Notes: generated by a model not told the origin, from the letters alone. Shown: positions 9,083 to 19,020, numbered from the stretch's first letter. The stretch is DNA of 64,000 nt from Paenisporosarcina sp. FSL H8-0542 (GCF_038632915.1 NZ_CP152050.1:3565233-3629232), one strand, 5' to 3'. Translations and numbers: made by a program.

Positions 9083-9847
9083 ATGAAAACAAACATATAC
9101 TTAAACAATGAAAAATTCATTGCAGGAATGACCATGAAAAATGAAGTCGAACTGGAACACAACAATATGGCTCTCCACGCCTGTGAATCCACGGCTGACA
9201 TAGTAGAAAACCGCAAGAAATTAGCTGCCTTCTTAAATTGCGAACTGGATAATTTCGTTTGTGCGAATCAGACACATAGTGCGAATTTCCATCGGGTAAC
9301 GCTTGATGATAAAGGACGTGGCGCGAATCAGGTTGATACAGCCATTGCGGATACAGATGCCCTGTATACGTATGAGCCTAATATCTTGCTAAGCAGCTTC
9401 ACTGCCGATTGTGTTCCTGTGATTTTTTACAATGAAGTGACTGGCCTGATAGGCGTTATTCATTCCGGATGGCAAGGTACCGTCAAAGAAATCTCATTAA
9501 AACTTTTTGAGCATTTAAATCAAGTTGAACGTTGTAACCCAAGTGATTTACATGTCCATATTGGTGCAGCGCTGAGCCAAGAAAAATTTGAAGTTGATGA
9601 AAATGTGTATGTAAAATTCAAAGACCTTGGCTACGCCGATAATTTTATGTATTACAATGATCAAACCCACAAGTATCACATTGACAATCAATTAACCGTG
9701 AAAAAGCAATGTGAATTAGCAGGCATCCCGTCAGAGCAAATTACGATTGACCGTACGTGCACGTTTGTTAGTCCGGATGGCTTCTCTTATCGCCAAGACA
9801 AACAAAGCGGTCGACATCTGAGTTTTATTATGAGAAAAAGTGACTGA
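9083..9847 (+). CDS. Laccase-domain purine/peptidoglycan editing protein (PgeF/YfiH family)
   Basis: A 254-residue protein of the multicopper polyphenol oxidoreductase (laccase-domain, YlmD/YfiH/PgeF) family. Conserved metal-ligand regions are visible: ANQTHS, TADCVPV, HSGWQGT and a late CTF. Family members act on purine nucleosides or edit peptidoglycan precursors, and homologues vary. The ATG at 9083 is preceded by AGGTGATGAT. An upstream in-frame extension to 8996 has no site and would add a spurious hydrophobic stretch. A terminator follows directly. It is separate from the ftsZ-linked copy that Bacillales normally carry. Confidence 0.87.
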   Translation: MKTNIYLNNEKFIAGMTMKNEVELEHNNMALHACESTADIVENRKKLAAFLNCELDNFVCANQTHSANFHRVTLDDKGRGANQVDTAIADTDALYTYEPNILLSSFTADCVPVIFYNEVTGLIGVIHSGWQGTVKEISLKLFEHLNQVERCNPSDLHVHIGAALSQEKFEVDENVYVKFKDLGYADNFMYYNDQTHKYHIDNQLTVKKQCELAGIPSEQITIDRTCTFVSPDGFSYRQDKQSGRHLSFIMRKSD

Positions 9848-9862
9848 TCCGGAATAATTTTA

Positions 9863-9900
9863 AAAGCACATCAACATTAAAAAGTTGATGTGCTTTCTTA
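9863..9900 (+). terminator. Terminator after the laccase-domain gene
   Basis: AAAGCACATCAAC and its perfect complement enclose an A-rich loop and are followed by TTT-C-TTA. Placed 15 bases after the stop codon. Confidence 0.85.
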
Positions 9901-10063
9901 TTGTTATAGCTTGACCTTGCTTAATGCTCCTATTTCAATGGAATTCATCTTTTTTGACAGTCGTTTATTTCCCATTTTTCAAAATGGAATCAAAATACAT
10001 TTCACACACCGACAAGTGTACGCATAGCATAAGAGATAATTTCCTAACGACGGAGGTACAAAT

Positions 10064-10555
10064 TTGGTCAATTTTTTATCTTTCCAGGGAACGGTCACGG
10101 AAATCAGTGATTTCATGATAGGAGCAAATGGTGAAGGAGAAGGTTGCTATACGTTGATGTCAGTAGATAATGGTGCTGGAGCTTCAGTAAATTTCGTGGT
10201 ATCGCCGACCACTTATTTTGTTAACCAGGAGATGGTCGCTGTGGGAGACCGGGTAACCGGGTACTATGATGGAAATGCCCCTGTTCCTCTCATTTATCCA
10301 CCGCAATACCGGGCACTTATCATCGTGAAAGATAATCCTTATCAAGATGTGAAAGTCGATTACTTCAATAGCCAATTGGAAAGCCAGGATGGACAATTAA
10401 AATTAAATCTCTCTCCTTATACTCCGATTATATCTAGGAATGGGCAACCATTCACACGGAGTATTACGAACCGAAACCTGATTGTCATCTATGGTCCAAC
10501 TACGAGAAGCATTCCGGCACAGACCACGCCATATGGAATTATTGTTTGGTGTTGA
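10064..10555 (+). CDS. Conserved-looking hypothetical beta-rich protein
   Basis: A 163-residue protein starting at TTG, with a strong GGAGG 7 bases upstream that decides the start. It begins VNFLSFQGTVTEISDF and has alternating hydrophobic and polar residues typical of beta strands, no signal peptide and no membrane span. Segments such as VGDRVTGYYDGNAPVPLIYP suggest an OB-like or other small beta fold. I do not recognise a named family and give no function. Confidence 0.7.
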   Translation: MVNFLSFQGTVTEISDFMIGANGEGEGCYTLMSVDNGAGASVNFVVSPTTYFVNQEMVAVGDRVTGYYDGNAPVPLIYPPQYRALIIVKDNPYQDVKVDYFNSQLESQDGQLKLNLSPYTPIISRNGQPFTRSITNRNLIVIYGPTTRSIPAQTTPYGIIVWC

Positions 10556-10699
10556 ATTTAAAGGAATCCGCATGGAACTTGCGATTTTTATTTATTCGTT
10601 TATGGTAGGGTTCACCGAAATAATGTAAGAGGCAAAAAAAGACGGGAGATTTTTCTTCCGTTTATTTTTTTGTAAGTCGGCATCACCTTAATCTGACCC

Positions 10700-10776
10700 C
10701 TACATTTTGCTATAAACTGATACTTTTAAATAGTCCAGCCCTTTGCTACTGTTATCAGTGAATTCAAAAAAACGCA
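10700..10776 (-). pseudogene. C-terminal remnant of an unidentified protein (copy A)
   Basis: The minus frame reads EFTDNSSKGLDYLKVSVYSK-M-stop, preceded by FF. A related tail occurs at 20857-20935. No start or upstream domain remains; the 5' part runs into the ECF gene promoter region. Family not identified. Confidence 0.5.
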
Positions 10777-10791
10777 AAGAAGGGTTAAACT

Positions 10792-11337
10792 ATGCAAAAT
10801 ACACAAAGTTATTCAAGCTCAATCTCACGCACTCGCACATTTGATTTAATTTTAACGTCTATGTTAATTGCACTTGTATTCGTTTCTACACTCTTATTAA
10901 ATATCAAACTACCTATTACGGCGAATGGCGGTTTAGTTCACCTTGGAACAGCTATGCTCTTCATTGCCTCCATTTTATTTGGTCCTAAAAAAGCAGCCAT
11001 CGCTGGTGCTGTTGGGATGGGGTTATTCGACTTAGTTTCTAATTGGACATTGTGGGCACCCTTCACCATTGTGGCTCGCGGCTTACAAGGATATATAGTT
11101 GGAAAAATTGCTTGGTCGAACGGTCGCAATGGTAACAGTGTTGCTTTCAATCTACTCGCTACTATTGTTTCTATTCCTGTGATGTTAGCGGTTTATTACC
11201 TTTGTGAAGGGGTTCTATATGGTAACTGGATTGCACCTGTGGCCTCTATTCCTGGAAACATCGTTCAAAATGTTGTCGGGATCATTGTAGCCATTCCTGT
11301 AGCTAGTGCACTGAAAAAGGTTCCTTTTTTTAAGTAG
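10792..11337 (+). CDS. ECF transporter S component (PF07155-like)
   Basis: A 181-residue integral membrane protein with about six spans, beginning RTFDLILTSMLIALVFVST and containing GPKKAAIAGAVGMGLFDL and WAPFTIVARGLQGYIVGK. These match vitamin-type ECF substrate-binding (S) components, which work with a shared EcfA/A'/T energising module encoded elsewhere. The bound vitamin or precursor cannot be read from sequence. No riboswitch consensus is visible upstream. It ends at a bidirectional terminator. Decayed sequences resembling its 3' end occur at 13213 and 15068. Confidence 0.85.
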   Translation: MQNTQSYSSSISRTRTFDLILTSMLIALVFVSTLLLNIKLPITANGGLVHLGTAMLFIASILFGPKKAAIAGAVGMGLFDLVSNWTLWAPFTIVARGLQGYIVGKIAWSNGRNGNSVAFNLLATIVSIPVMLAVYYLCEGVLYGNWIAPVASIPGNIVQNVVGIIVAIPVASALKKVPFFK

Positions 11338-11379
11338 TACTATTGTTAAACACCATATAACAATTTTTATATAACCTAA

Positions 11380-11420
11380 AAAGGGGAAGGCTTTGTTATT
11401 AAGCCTTCCCCTTTACTATT
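11380..11420. terminator. Terminator shared by convergent genes
   Basis: AAGGGGAAGGCTT pairs perfectly with AAGCCTTCCCCTT across a TGTTATT loop, with a T-rich tail. The same stem sequence recurs at 13251-13289. It separates the ECF gene from the convergent permease gene. Confidence 0.9.
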
Positions 11421-11437
11421 GTTTTTTAGAAAGTGAA

Positions 11438-12829
11438 TTATCGGTTAGTCACTTGATCATCTTTTTGAGTATCTATTGGAACACGCTTGCCGATTCGAAA
11501 AGCGTAAAAACTAATGACAACAAGACATAAGAACACAATACCTGCAATAAGCGACATCCGTGTGTCCTCATTAAACCACATGCCAACTAAAACTATAATT
11601 AAAAAGGCGATGGTAATGTAGTTTGTCACCGGTGCAAAAGGCATTTTGAATGGATGATTATCCATTTCAGCCCCTTTTCTTTTTCGGAATTGAATTTGAC
11701 TAATTAGAATGACAAACCACGGAATCATACCAGGCAGTACACTTGCACTGTATACATACACAAATAAATTTTCTGGTGCAATGTAACTTAGCACAACGCC
11801 AACTATTAAACCAAGCATTACACCAAGCAAACTAAATATAGGCACTCCATTACGAGAGAGTTTTGTAAAGAACTTTGGTGCTTGTCCATTTATCCCTAAT
11901 GTATAAAGCATACGTCCTGCACTATAAATACCACTGTTACAGCCTGACAACGCCGCTGTGATGACGACAAAGTTAATAAGTCCGGCGGCGGCTGTAATAC
12001 CCACTTTCGCAAAAGTTGCTACAAATGGGCTACCAATCGAACTCAGCTGATCCCAAGGATAAACTGTTACTATAACAAAAATCGCACCAATGTAGAAAAT
12101 TAAAATACGCCAAATAAGACTTTGAATGGCTTTCGTTAATGTTTTTTGCGGATCTTTCGCTTCACCAGCTGTAATCCCAATTAGTTCGACACCTTGATAA
12201 GCCCCAATAACTAGTGATAGCGCAAAGAAGAAGCCTGTCCAGCCACCTGTAAAGAAGCCGCCATGTTCCCAAAGGTTAGATAATCCGATTGCATTTCCTC
12301 CATTACCAAATCCGAAGAAAATAAGGCCAAACCCAGCAATAATCATCAATACAATTGTAACGATTTTAATCATCGCAAACCAAAATTCAAATTCACCAAA
12401 TACTTTAACAGAAACTAAGTTAGCTGCACCCAGAATCACTATTGCGATAAGACCTGGTATCCAAGCAGGCAGGTCTGGGAACCAGTACTTCATGTATGCC
12501 CCAACAGCTATAATTTCTGACATCCCAACAATTACCCACTGGAACCAGTTACTCCATGCCGTCATATACCCCGCTAAGGGATGAATGTACTTATGGCCAA
12601 ATGTCGCATATGAACCTGTACTTGGCTCTAAATATAACATTTCTCCCATTGCACGCATTATGAAAAAGATAAAAATCCCTGTGATTGCATAAGCAAGCAT
12701 TACAGACGGACCCGTCCATTTAATTGTGCTGGCTGAACCCATAAATAAACCAACACCAATTGTACCTCCCAAAGCAATCATCTGAATATGACGCGCTTCC
12801 AAGCCTCTCTTTAATTCTTTGTTTGCCAT
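11438..12829 (-). CDS. Amino acid permease, APC/AAT family
   Basis: A 463-residue permease with about 12 spans. The N-terminal [20 protein letters not shown] and STGSYATFG motifs are diagnostic of the APC amino acid transporter (AAT) group that includes the GABA, proline and D-serine/alanine permeases. It imports an amino acid with protons; the substrate is uncertain. AGAGGAGGAAATT lies before the ATG. No T-box (GGTGGTACCGCG-like) element is visible in the 500-base leader. It is not in an operon. Confidence 0.93.
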   Translation of the reverse strand: MANKELKRGLEARHIQMIALGGTIGVGLFMGSASTIKWTGPSVMLAYAITGIFIFFIMRAMGEMLYLEPSTGSYATFGHKYIHPLAGYMTAWSNWFQWVIVGMSEIIAVGAYMKYWFPDLPAWIPGLIAIVILGAANLVSVKVFGEFEFWFAMIKIVTIVLMIIAGFGLIFFGFGNGGNAIGLSNLWEHGGFFTGGWTGFFFALSLVIGAYQGVELIGITAGEAKDPQKTLTKAIQSLIWRILIFYIGAIFVIVTVYPWDQLSSIGSPFVATFAKVGITAAAGLINFVVITAALSGCNSGIYSAGRMLYTLGINGQAPKFFTKLSRNGVPIFSLLGVMLGLIVGVVLSYIAPENLFVYVYSASVLPGMIPWFVILISQIQFRKRKGAEMDNHPFKMPFAPVTNYITIAFLIIVLVGMWFNEDTRMSLIAGIVFLCLVVISFYAFRIGKRVPIDTQKDDQVTNR

Positions 12830-13212
12830 TCAATTTCCTCCTCTTAGACTATAAAATTGCTTCAATTAACAGCAAGCTACTAATATCTCTATTCGGTATT
12901 AAAAATGATGAAGGGAGCGTCACTTTCAATATATTTTAAAAGTAATTTACTTGTCTTATAATAATAAATTATCCGACAGAATACAAATGTATTTTTCAGG
13001 AAAACACTGGTATAATCAGTATCTTTCGACTATATTTAAAACAGTAACTATGTTAGAAATAAAATAATTTTTATTTCTAAATAGTAATAATATTATACAG
13101 ATTCTTTCTATTGTATTCTTTCCCTCGATAAATATCTTTTCTTTATTGGATAAAAAATCAAACTTAAAAAATATATTGAATTTCACTTTCAGTAAACAGA
13201 CATAGCTCCAGA
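12830..13212. other. A+T-rich intergenic stretch upstream of the permease
   Basis: Presumably carries the permease promoter. I see no riboswitch, repeat or open frame of note before the ECF-like remnant that begins at 13213. Confidence 0.5.
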
Positions 13213-13250
13213 GTTGTCGGAATCATTGTAGTTATTTTAGCTAAAATAAA
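13213..13250 (+). pseudogene. 3' remnant of a second ECF S-component gene
   Basis: The frame VVGIIVVILAKIK matches VVGIIVAIPVASALK of the intact ECF gene, at both protein and nucleotide level (GTTGTCGGAATCATTGTAG against GTTGTCGGGATCATTGTAG). It is followed at once by a terminator with the same stem as the intact gene's. No start or upstream domain survives. Confidence 0.65.
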
Positions 13251-13289
13251 AAAGGGGAAGGCTTAGTATATCAAGCCTTCCCCTTTTTT
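13251..13289. terminator. Terminator, copy of the one at 11380
   Basis: The same AAAGGGGAAGGCTT stem as at 11380-11414 with a different loop (AGTATATC), followed by TTT. It now probably ends the mqo transcript coming from the right. Confidence 0.88.
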
Positions 13290-13346
13290 ATTGTTTTTAA
13301 ATGCTATGTTAAAGAAAGTATGAAAATTCCATATCCAAAATTAACT

Positions 13347-14849
13347 TTAGACTTGTTCTTTTTCACTTAGACCAAGCTTCTCTGCTATTGAAATATTTAT
13401 TTCGTGCAGAAGCTCTGGATTTTCCATTAGTGACACGCCATAAGAAGGAATCATTTCTTTGATTTTTGGTTCCCATTCTTCCATATGTTGCGGGAAGCAT
13501 TTTTTAATTACTTCGAGCATAACGTGAACTGCCGTAGAAGCACCGGGAGAAGCCCCTAGTAATGCTGCAATCGAGCCATCAGCAGCACTAACAACTTCCG
13601 TACCAAATTGAAGCGTTCCTTTGCCTTCAGAAGTATCTTTGATCACTTGTACACGTTGACCAGCTACAACTAAATCCCAATCCTCGCTCTTGGCGTTCGG
13701 GATAAACTCTCGTAACTCATCCATACGCTGTTCTTTCGATAACATAACTTGCTGAATCAGGTATTTTGTCAATGACATCTCTTTTGCGCCTGCCGCCAAC
13801 ATGGTTAAGATATTATTCGGTTTTACAGAGGTCACTAGATCCAAATTTGAACCGGTTTTTAAGAACTTAGGTGAGAAGCCGGCAAATGGTCCAAATAACA
13901 ACGATTTTTTATTGTCAATAAATCGTGTATCAAGATGCGGAACAGACATTGGTGGAGCACCAACTTTAGCTTTTCCGTATACTTTTGCATGATTTTGAGC
14001 AATAACTTCTGGATTATTACACACCATGAAGATTCCGCTTACTGGGAATCCTCCAATTTGTCTACCTTCAGGAATGCCGGATTTTTGCAGTAAATGCACG
14101 CTTCCGCCTCCGCCTCCGATAAAGACGAATTTTGCAGTATGGTGTTCCACGATACCGCTGTAGACATTACTCACTTTTAATTCCCATGAACCATCGCCAT
14201 TCTGGTACAAATTATCTACATTGTGGTTATATTTGATACGGACGTTCTTATTCTGTAAGTGGTCAAACAACATGCGCGTTAAAGCACCAAAGTTAACATC
14301 CGTTCCAGAGTCGATTTTTGTTGCCGCTATGACTTCATCCGAAGGACGATCTTGCATAATGAGCGGAATCCATTCCATCAGTTTTGCTGGGTCATCAGAA
14401 AATTCCATTCCTTGGAACAGCGGATTTTTTGATAGCGCTTCAAAACGTTTCTTTAAGAACGCCACATTTTGTTCCCCTTGTACCATACTCATATGAGGCA
14501 ATGGCATGATAAAGTCTTCTGGATTATTTATCAACCCGTTTTTTACAAGATGTGACCAAAACTGCGTGGACAGCCGAAACTGTTCATTTATTTTAATCGC
14601 TTTGCTAATATCAATAGATCCGTCTGGTTTTTCAGTTGTATAGTTAAGCTCACACAGGGCCGCATGACCTGTTCCTGCATTATTCCATTCGTTTGAGCTT
14701 TCCTCTCCTGCATTGTCGAGCTTCTCAATCACTGTAATTTTCAATTCCGGCGCTAATTCTTTCAAAAGTGTCCCTAAAGTGGCACTCATGACTCCGGCAC
14801 CAATTAAGATAACGTCTGTATTAGTTTCTCTCATGTTCATTTTTACCAT
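13347..14849 (-). CDS. mqo: Malate:quinone oxidoreductase
   Basis: A 500-residue FAD enzyme of the Mqo family: [20 protein letters not shown] dinucleotide-binding start, [21 protein letters not shown], and late [17 protein letters not shown]. Mqo is a peripheral membrane protein that oxidises malate to oxaloacetate and feeds electrons to quinone, bypassing NAD-linked malate dehydrogenase. Length is typical. The start could be the ATG at 14849 or the fourth codon at 14840, where AAGGATGG serves as binding site. Its 5' leader folds into an extended hairpin (see 14868-14940). Confidence 0.96.
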   Translation of the reverse strand: MVKMNMRETNTDVILIGAGVMSATLGTLLKELAPELKITVIEKLDNAGEESSNEWNNAGTGHAALCELNYTTEKPDGSIDISKAIKINEQFRLSTQFWSHLVKNGLINNPEDFIMPLPHMSMVQGEQNVAFLKKRFEALSKNPLFQGMEFSDDPAKLMEWIPLIMQDRPSDEVIAATKIDSGTDVNFGALTRMLFDHLQNKNVRIKYNHNVDNLYQNGDGSWELKVSNVYSGIVEHHTAKFVFIGGGGGSVHLLQKSGIPEGRQIGGFPVSGIFMVCNNPEVIAQNHAKVYGKAKVGAPPMSVPHLDTRFIDNKKSLLFGPFAGFSPKFLKTGSNLDLVTSVKPNNILTMLAAGAKEMSLTKYLIQQVMLSKEQRMDELREFIPNAKSEDWDLVVAGQRVQVIKDTSEGKGTLQFGTEVVSAADGSIAALLGASPGASTAVHVMLEVIKKCFPQHMEEWEPKIKEMIPSYGVSLMENPELLHEINISIAEKLGLSEKEQV

Positions 14850-14867
14850 CCTTAGTCCCTAAAATTG

Positions 14868-14940
14868 CAGAAAGGATCTAGGCGCTCTTGCTTAGAAAGC
14901 ATAATAAGCCAAGGCGAGACCTAGTCACACACCTTTTCTG
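14868..14940 (-). promoter_or_regulatory. Structured 5' leader of mqo, class unknown
   Basis: On the minus strand CAGAAAAGG (14940-14932) pairs with CCTTTCTG (14875-14868), CTAGG with CCTAG inside it, then CTC/GAG and TTG-CTTA/TAAGCAA further in, giving an elongated multi-bulge stem. No T run follows, so it is not a simple terminator, and a -10-like TATAAT lies just upstream. It does not match a riboswitch consensus I can recall. Ligand or protein unknown. Confidence 0.5.
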
Positions 14941-14956
14941 TTTAAAATATATCCAT

Positions 14957-14962
14957 ATTATA
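14957..14962 (-). promoter_or_regulatory. Likely -10 box of mqo
   Basis: A consensus TATAAT on the minus strand, positioned so that transcription would begin close to the folded leader. No good -35 hexamer is visible at 17 bases, so the promoter may be activator dependent. Confidence 0.5.
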
Positions 14963-15067
14963 GTGTAATACAATTATTTAAACATTAATATATATTTACT
15001 ATTACCTAATAATTATAAGCTAAATAAAAGCAGGTTAACAGTGAGAAGTCCTTCCATAAGGCTATGG

Positions 15068-15112
15068 AACATCCCAGTGTGTGCTGCACTGAAAAAATTC
15101 TATTTTATATAG
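15068..15112 (+). pseudogene. Possible third ECF S-component 3' remnant
   Basis: The frame NIPVCAALKKFYFI-stop resembles AIPVASALKKVPFFK-stop of the ECF gene at 10792-11337, including a GCACTGAAAAA stretch in the DNA. The match is short (about a dozen codons) and therefore tentative. Confidence 0.4.
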
Positions 15113-15171
15113 TTAATTATAGTGATTTACAGTTTGACTTAAATCGATTCATTCTATATGACACAAAAAAG

Positions 15172-15210
15172 GGAGAACGCTTCGTATAACAAGCATTCTC
15201 CTTCTTTTTT
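15172..15210. terminator. Terminator downstream of the UvrA-like gene
   Basis: GGAGAACGCTT pairs with AAGCATTCTCC (one mismatch), loop CGTATAAC, then TTCTTTTTT on the plus strand; an A run lies on the other side, so it works for the minus-strand gene too. Confidence 0.8.
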
Positions 15211-15318
15211 GATTTAACTTCAAGTTTAAATTACCTCTTTGAAAGATTACCTTGCTCATTCAATGAAGTATTAATTCACACCATCTGTTGCTAGTTTGCA
15301 CAAAACCATCAAGATAAG

Positions 15319-18300
15319 TTAATTATTTTGCTCAAGACTTTGATAAACGGAAATCATGTCTTGTTTATCCAGCTCACGAATACGATTGAAAATAGGTATA
15401 TCTTCCACACCATCTGTAAGTAATCTTTCAGCCACTACATCCCTTACTTTACCGGTCAGCCAGGTTTGTACGTCGAAGCCTTCGATGATTTCCTTCCGAC
15501 CTTCATTATTGATACCACTAGCATGACAACTCACACAGGGCACCGACAATTTATACACGCCGTCATGAAGACCATCTTCGGAAATGACTTTCTTCCCTGC
15601 ACAGAATGGACATTTATGACTTGCTTTAACTTTATTGATTTGGGTAACAATTTTTTTGTATCCAAACGCTTCGTACACATAAGTTAGCTTTTTATATTTT
15701 CCATTGGTGAAATACTTATCGATAATGGTTTCTCTCGTTTCGGTAATGTTGGCGAAATCACAGATTGTGATCTGGTTTTTACAGCTTATTGCTTCGATTT
15801 TGCTTCCAATACTGTCCCAGAATGGGAAAGCATTCTGTAAAACGATCTCGTAGTCAATAAAGCTTGCCTGCTCCAGTTCCAGCATTTTCAGTGCTACTTG
15901 CGTTCCCCTAGAAAGGAGGGAAACATCTTCAGTAAGCACCATATCGCCGCCAACAACCGCTTTTAGATTTTCTAGTTCCGGCAATTTCCCTACTGTTTTT
16001 ATGACTTGATCGATCGGTTGTTGAATGAGTTCACGAATATCGATGTTACCAAACAATAGTTTTTTATGATGGTTCAGCACGGTTCCTTCACAGACAGGAC
16101 AAGCAATCATCACTTTTGATTCCTTCATATGATCTTTAATGATGGATTTCGAAATAAACATATAACGGCCAATAATTAAATTAAAGCCTTCCCATGTTCT
16201 CGAAGCCTTGCCTGCTTTATCATAAAATGACTTTTCCCAATAACCATATAAAAAGGTGTGCTTTTCCGCTTCAGTCATCTCATTGAAGCTCTTGCTGATA
16301 TCTTGTCCGAGTTCATTCTTTATCTCATCAAACAGGAATTGCAACTTTGGATATTGATAATATTTCAATACCTCCATCACGTCTGGATGTAATAAGCCAT
16401 CCCAGAATGGCACAGTTTTTTCCTGAATGACCACATCAAAATTGAATTTCTCAATGACCCGACGCCCGGAACAACATGGACAATGATTTTCTTGATTATA
16501 GAAATCGAAGCTTCTTGTATCTTTATTGGTCGGATGGGCAGCAACAATATGGTTGATCAGCCCGCCCATTTCATAGAGGAAGCTATATTGACTATACAAG
16601 TGCCTTTCAAGATCAATGGCGATAACGGGTGCGATGATGTCGGATTCATATTCACCATAAATTAACCTTGCCATAGGTGAAAGGCTTTTTAGAATGCCGC
16701 CCTTATAGATATTTTCTGCATTTTTAAAGTAGACCAAATGATTTTCTTCTAAGTAGTGAATACCGTTTCGCTGCTTGAGTGTTGAAGAAATGTGCAATGG
16801 AGCAACTTCTTCACTATTTTTTTGACGGTAATACTCTTCATGACTGACAACATCAAGATGTTGAACAGGTGCAAGCTTTCTTTTACCAAAATCTACAATA
16901 AAATCAGAGCTTTCCAGCATATATGCATTATGTTCAATCATCATGATGGAGACAGATTCATTCTCTAGAATGACCCTAACACTATCAATAAATTGGTTTA
17001 AAATATTTTGAGATAACCCTTTTGAAGGCTCGTCAAAAATAAACAACGTATGTGGATTTTTGGCGTTCGTAAACAACTCAGAAACTAAATGAACACATTG
17101 AAATTCACCCGTTGATAAAGTTTGTGTTTTTCTTTCTAACGTCAAATAACCAAGTCCAAGTTTGATCAATAAGCTCAAGCGTTTATGAGCGATGTCTTCC
17201 TTAGGTAGTTCATCAATAATATCTTCAATCGAACGTAGAAAAATATCATCTATCTCGTCACTATATTTAGTGAGTTTCTTCTTAATATCAAGAAACGTCG
17301 CAACGGTTGACCGGCTCGTAATCGATTGATTCCGATCTTGCCCAACCATGACTAGTTTATCTTTTGGATATCGCTTCATAAAATCTTTGGTGATACACTC
17401 ATTGACGAGAGTGGATTTACCACATCCAGACTCACCGGTAAAAGTGACAAGTCTATTTTTGGGAATTTGGATTTCATCTATTTGAATATTTCGGCAGTAA
17501 AGATCCTGGAATTGATAGTATTCTGTTGGCATAGCCTGATTTCGTTTCCAGATGATTGGTTTTGGACGTGGGGATTCTTCTACAATTTTGCCGCCATACT
17601 TGCCACTTCCTGGTCCAAAGAACAATTGCTCATCTGTTGCATCGAGTACCGTGTCAGAATGATCGATGAGCCAGATTTGATTCTTATACCCTAATTGTTT
17701 TATCTGTTCTAAAATTTTCAATAGTGTTTCGTGATCAAGGCCAACCGAGATTTCATCAATAATAATAACGGTATTTTCACTGGCTGCCATGAACTCGGCC
17801 AAGTAAAGCCGTGTTAATTCCCCGCCTGATAAAGTCCCCATTATCCGATTCAATGTTAAATAACCAATATTCATATTGATTATATTTTGGAGAATATGCT
17901 GCTTCGCTTCACTAACGTGCAAAACTTCAGCTAATGAGAGAATGGTTTCTATGCTTAAGTCGTTGAGTTCGGAAATACTATGTGGTTTTCCAAATAATTC
18001 AATCGTATATTGCTCAACTTCTTGGTTATAACGACTGCCCTTGCACTTTTTACATTCCACATTTTTGGTCGTGCCACGTCCTTTACAATCCCGACACCAG
18101 CCTAATTCATTATTAAATGAAAAAACTTCTGGAGAAAGATTAAATTTTTCAGCAAGGCGAACACGAATTTCTTTAAAAACGCCTGTATGGGTGCCAATGG
18201 TAGACCGCGGATTAGAAGAAATCGATGCTCTTCCGAGAAAAAGCACTAAAGGCATGTCTTCCATTTTGATGGCACTGAAATTTGTTTCCATAATTTTAGA

Positions 18301-18486
18301 AAACAAATACTGATATTCTGCCTTTGGCAATAATGAAACGAGACGCTTCTTGGACTCTTCACCAATGGTTTGACTAAAAGTGGTTTTTCCGGACCCAGAC
18401 AAACCTGCAATTCCTAACGATTGATTTACTGGCAGTAAGGCATCTAATTGATTAATGTTATTAGCAATTAATCGATTTATTTTCAT
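15319..18486 (-). CDS. Large UvrA-like ABC ATPase with extra zinc-finger C-terminal region
   Basis: A 1055-residue soluble ABC protein. Residues 1-540 form a compact UvrA-like body: Walker A GLSGSGKTT (29-37), zinc finger CRDC...CKKC (131-148), signature LSGGE (219-223), Walker B VIIIDE (240-245), second Walker A GESGCGKST (351-359), altered signature LSTGE (457-461) and Walker B LFIFDE (481-486). Residues 560-1055 add three further CxxC zones (669-672, 796-799, and 959-962 with 984-987) and a decayed-looking signature LLSRGTQ (857-863). UvrA-like proteins without UvrB partners include drug-resistance factors; the role here is unknown. AGAGAGGATG precedes the ATG. Confidence 0.85.
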   Translation of the reverse strand: MKINRLIANNINQLDALLPVNQSLGIAGLSGSGKTTFSQTIGEESKKRLVSLLPKAEYQYLFSKIMETNFSAIKMEDMPLVLFLGRASISSNPRSTIGTHTGVFKEIRVRLAEKFNLSPEVFSFNNELGWCRDCKGRGTTKNVECKKCKGSRYNQEVEQYTIELFGKPHSISELNDLSIETILSLAEVLHVSEAKQHILQNIINMNIGYLTLNRIMGTLSGGELTRLYLAEFMAASENTVIIIDEISVGLDHETLLKILEQIKQLGYKNQIWLIDHSDTVLDATDEQLFFGPGSGKYGGKIVEESPRPKPIIWKRNQAMPTEYYQFQDLYCRNIQIDEIQIPKNRLVTFTGESGCGKSTLVNECITKDFMKRYPKDKLVMVGQDRNQSITSRSTVATFLDIKKKLTKYSDEIDDIFLRSIEDIIDELPKEDIAHKRLSLLIKLGLGYLTLERKTQTLSTGEFQCVHLVSELFTNAKNPHTLFIFDEPSKGLSQNILNQFIDSVRVILENESVSIMMIEHNAYMLESSDFIVDFGKRKLAPVQHLDVVSHEEYYRQKNSEEVAPLHISSTLKQRNGIHYLEENHLVYFKNAENIYKGGILKSLSPMARLIYGEYESDIIAPVIAIDLERHLYSQYSFLYEMGGLINHIVAAHPTNKDTRSFDFYNQENHCPCCSGRRVIEKFNFDVVIQEKTVPFWDGLLHPDVMEVLKYYQYPKLQFLFDEIKNELGQDISKSFNEMTEAEKHTFLYGYWEKSFYDKAGKASRTWEGFNLIIGRYMFISKSIIKDHMKESKVMIACPVCEGTVLNHHKKLLFGNIDIRELIQQPIDQVIKTVGKLPELENLKAVVGGDMVLTEDVSLLSRGTQVALKMLELEQASFIDYEIVLQNAFPFWDSIGSKIEAISCKNQITICDFANITETRETIIDKYFTNGKYKKLTYVYEAFGYKKIVTQINKVKASHKCPFCAGKKVISEDGLHDGVYKLSVPCVSCHASGINNEGRKEIIEGFDVQTWLTGKVRDVVAERLLTDGVEDIPIFNRIRELDKQDMISVYQSLEQNN

Positions 18487-18765
18487 ATGTACATCCTCTC
18501 TATTTATGTAAACTCAGTCTTTCCACGTTAGAACATCGACAAACTCTTTTGTGATACGGGTTCATCTTAATGGTCCAAAATAGTTTAACCACGTTTTTTA
18601 TTTGATTTATAAAACCTACTTAAAAATCTCTGGAAAATACAAATGTAAACCACGCTCTATTAATCAGTTACTTCCTTCATTTAAATTTATCACTAATTAT
18701 GGATTATTAAAATAACATCAGAGTTAAACTATGTGATAGCTATTTTGATAAAGGATGTGTATTAT

Positions 18766-19020
18766 ATGGATTTTTTTCAAGGCCAAGTAACTCTTACTAC
18801 CTTTGAGTGGATTCTTCGAGCTATTGTTGCTTTTTTCTTCTTATTAACTGTTACTAGAGTATTAGGTCAGCGTGTCATCTCTCAATTAAGACCTCTTGAT
18901 TTCGCTATTGCTTTAGTCATTGGAAACATTATTGCTCATCCACTATCAGATGAACAACTTGGGCTTAAAGGGTCTATCGTTACAACCATTGTATTGGATG
19001 TACCATTTACAAAAGGCTAA
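18766..19020 (+). pseudogene. Truncated DUF421 (YetF-like) membrane protein
   Basis: The N-terminal 84 residues match DUF421 proteins: LGQRVISQLRPLDFAIALVI followed by GNIIAHPLSDEQLGLKGS. The frame then ends in DVPFTKG-stop, where normal members continue through a further membrane span and a roughly 120-residue soluble domain. The truncation lies just before the palindrome-rich promoter of the next gene, so later sequence was lost by deletion or insertion. Confidence 0.8.

Noticed and set aside
12830..13346. Possible T-box leader for the amino acid permease
   Set aside because: No GGTGG-type T-box sequence or terminator/antiterminator pair precedes the gene.
14868..14940. mqo leader as a simple terminator
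   Set aside because: No T run follows the stem on either strand, and it sits between a -10 box and the start codon.
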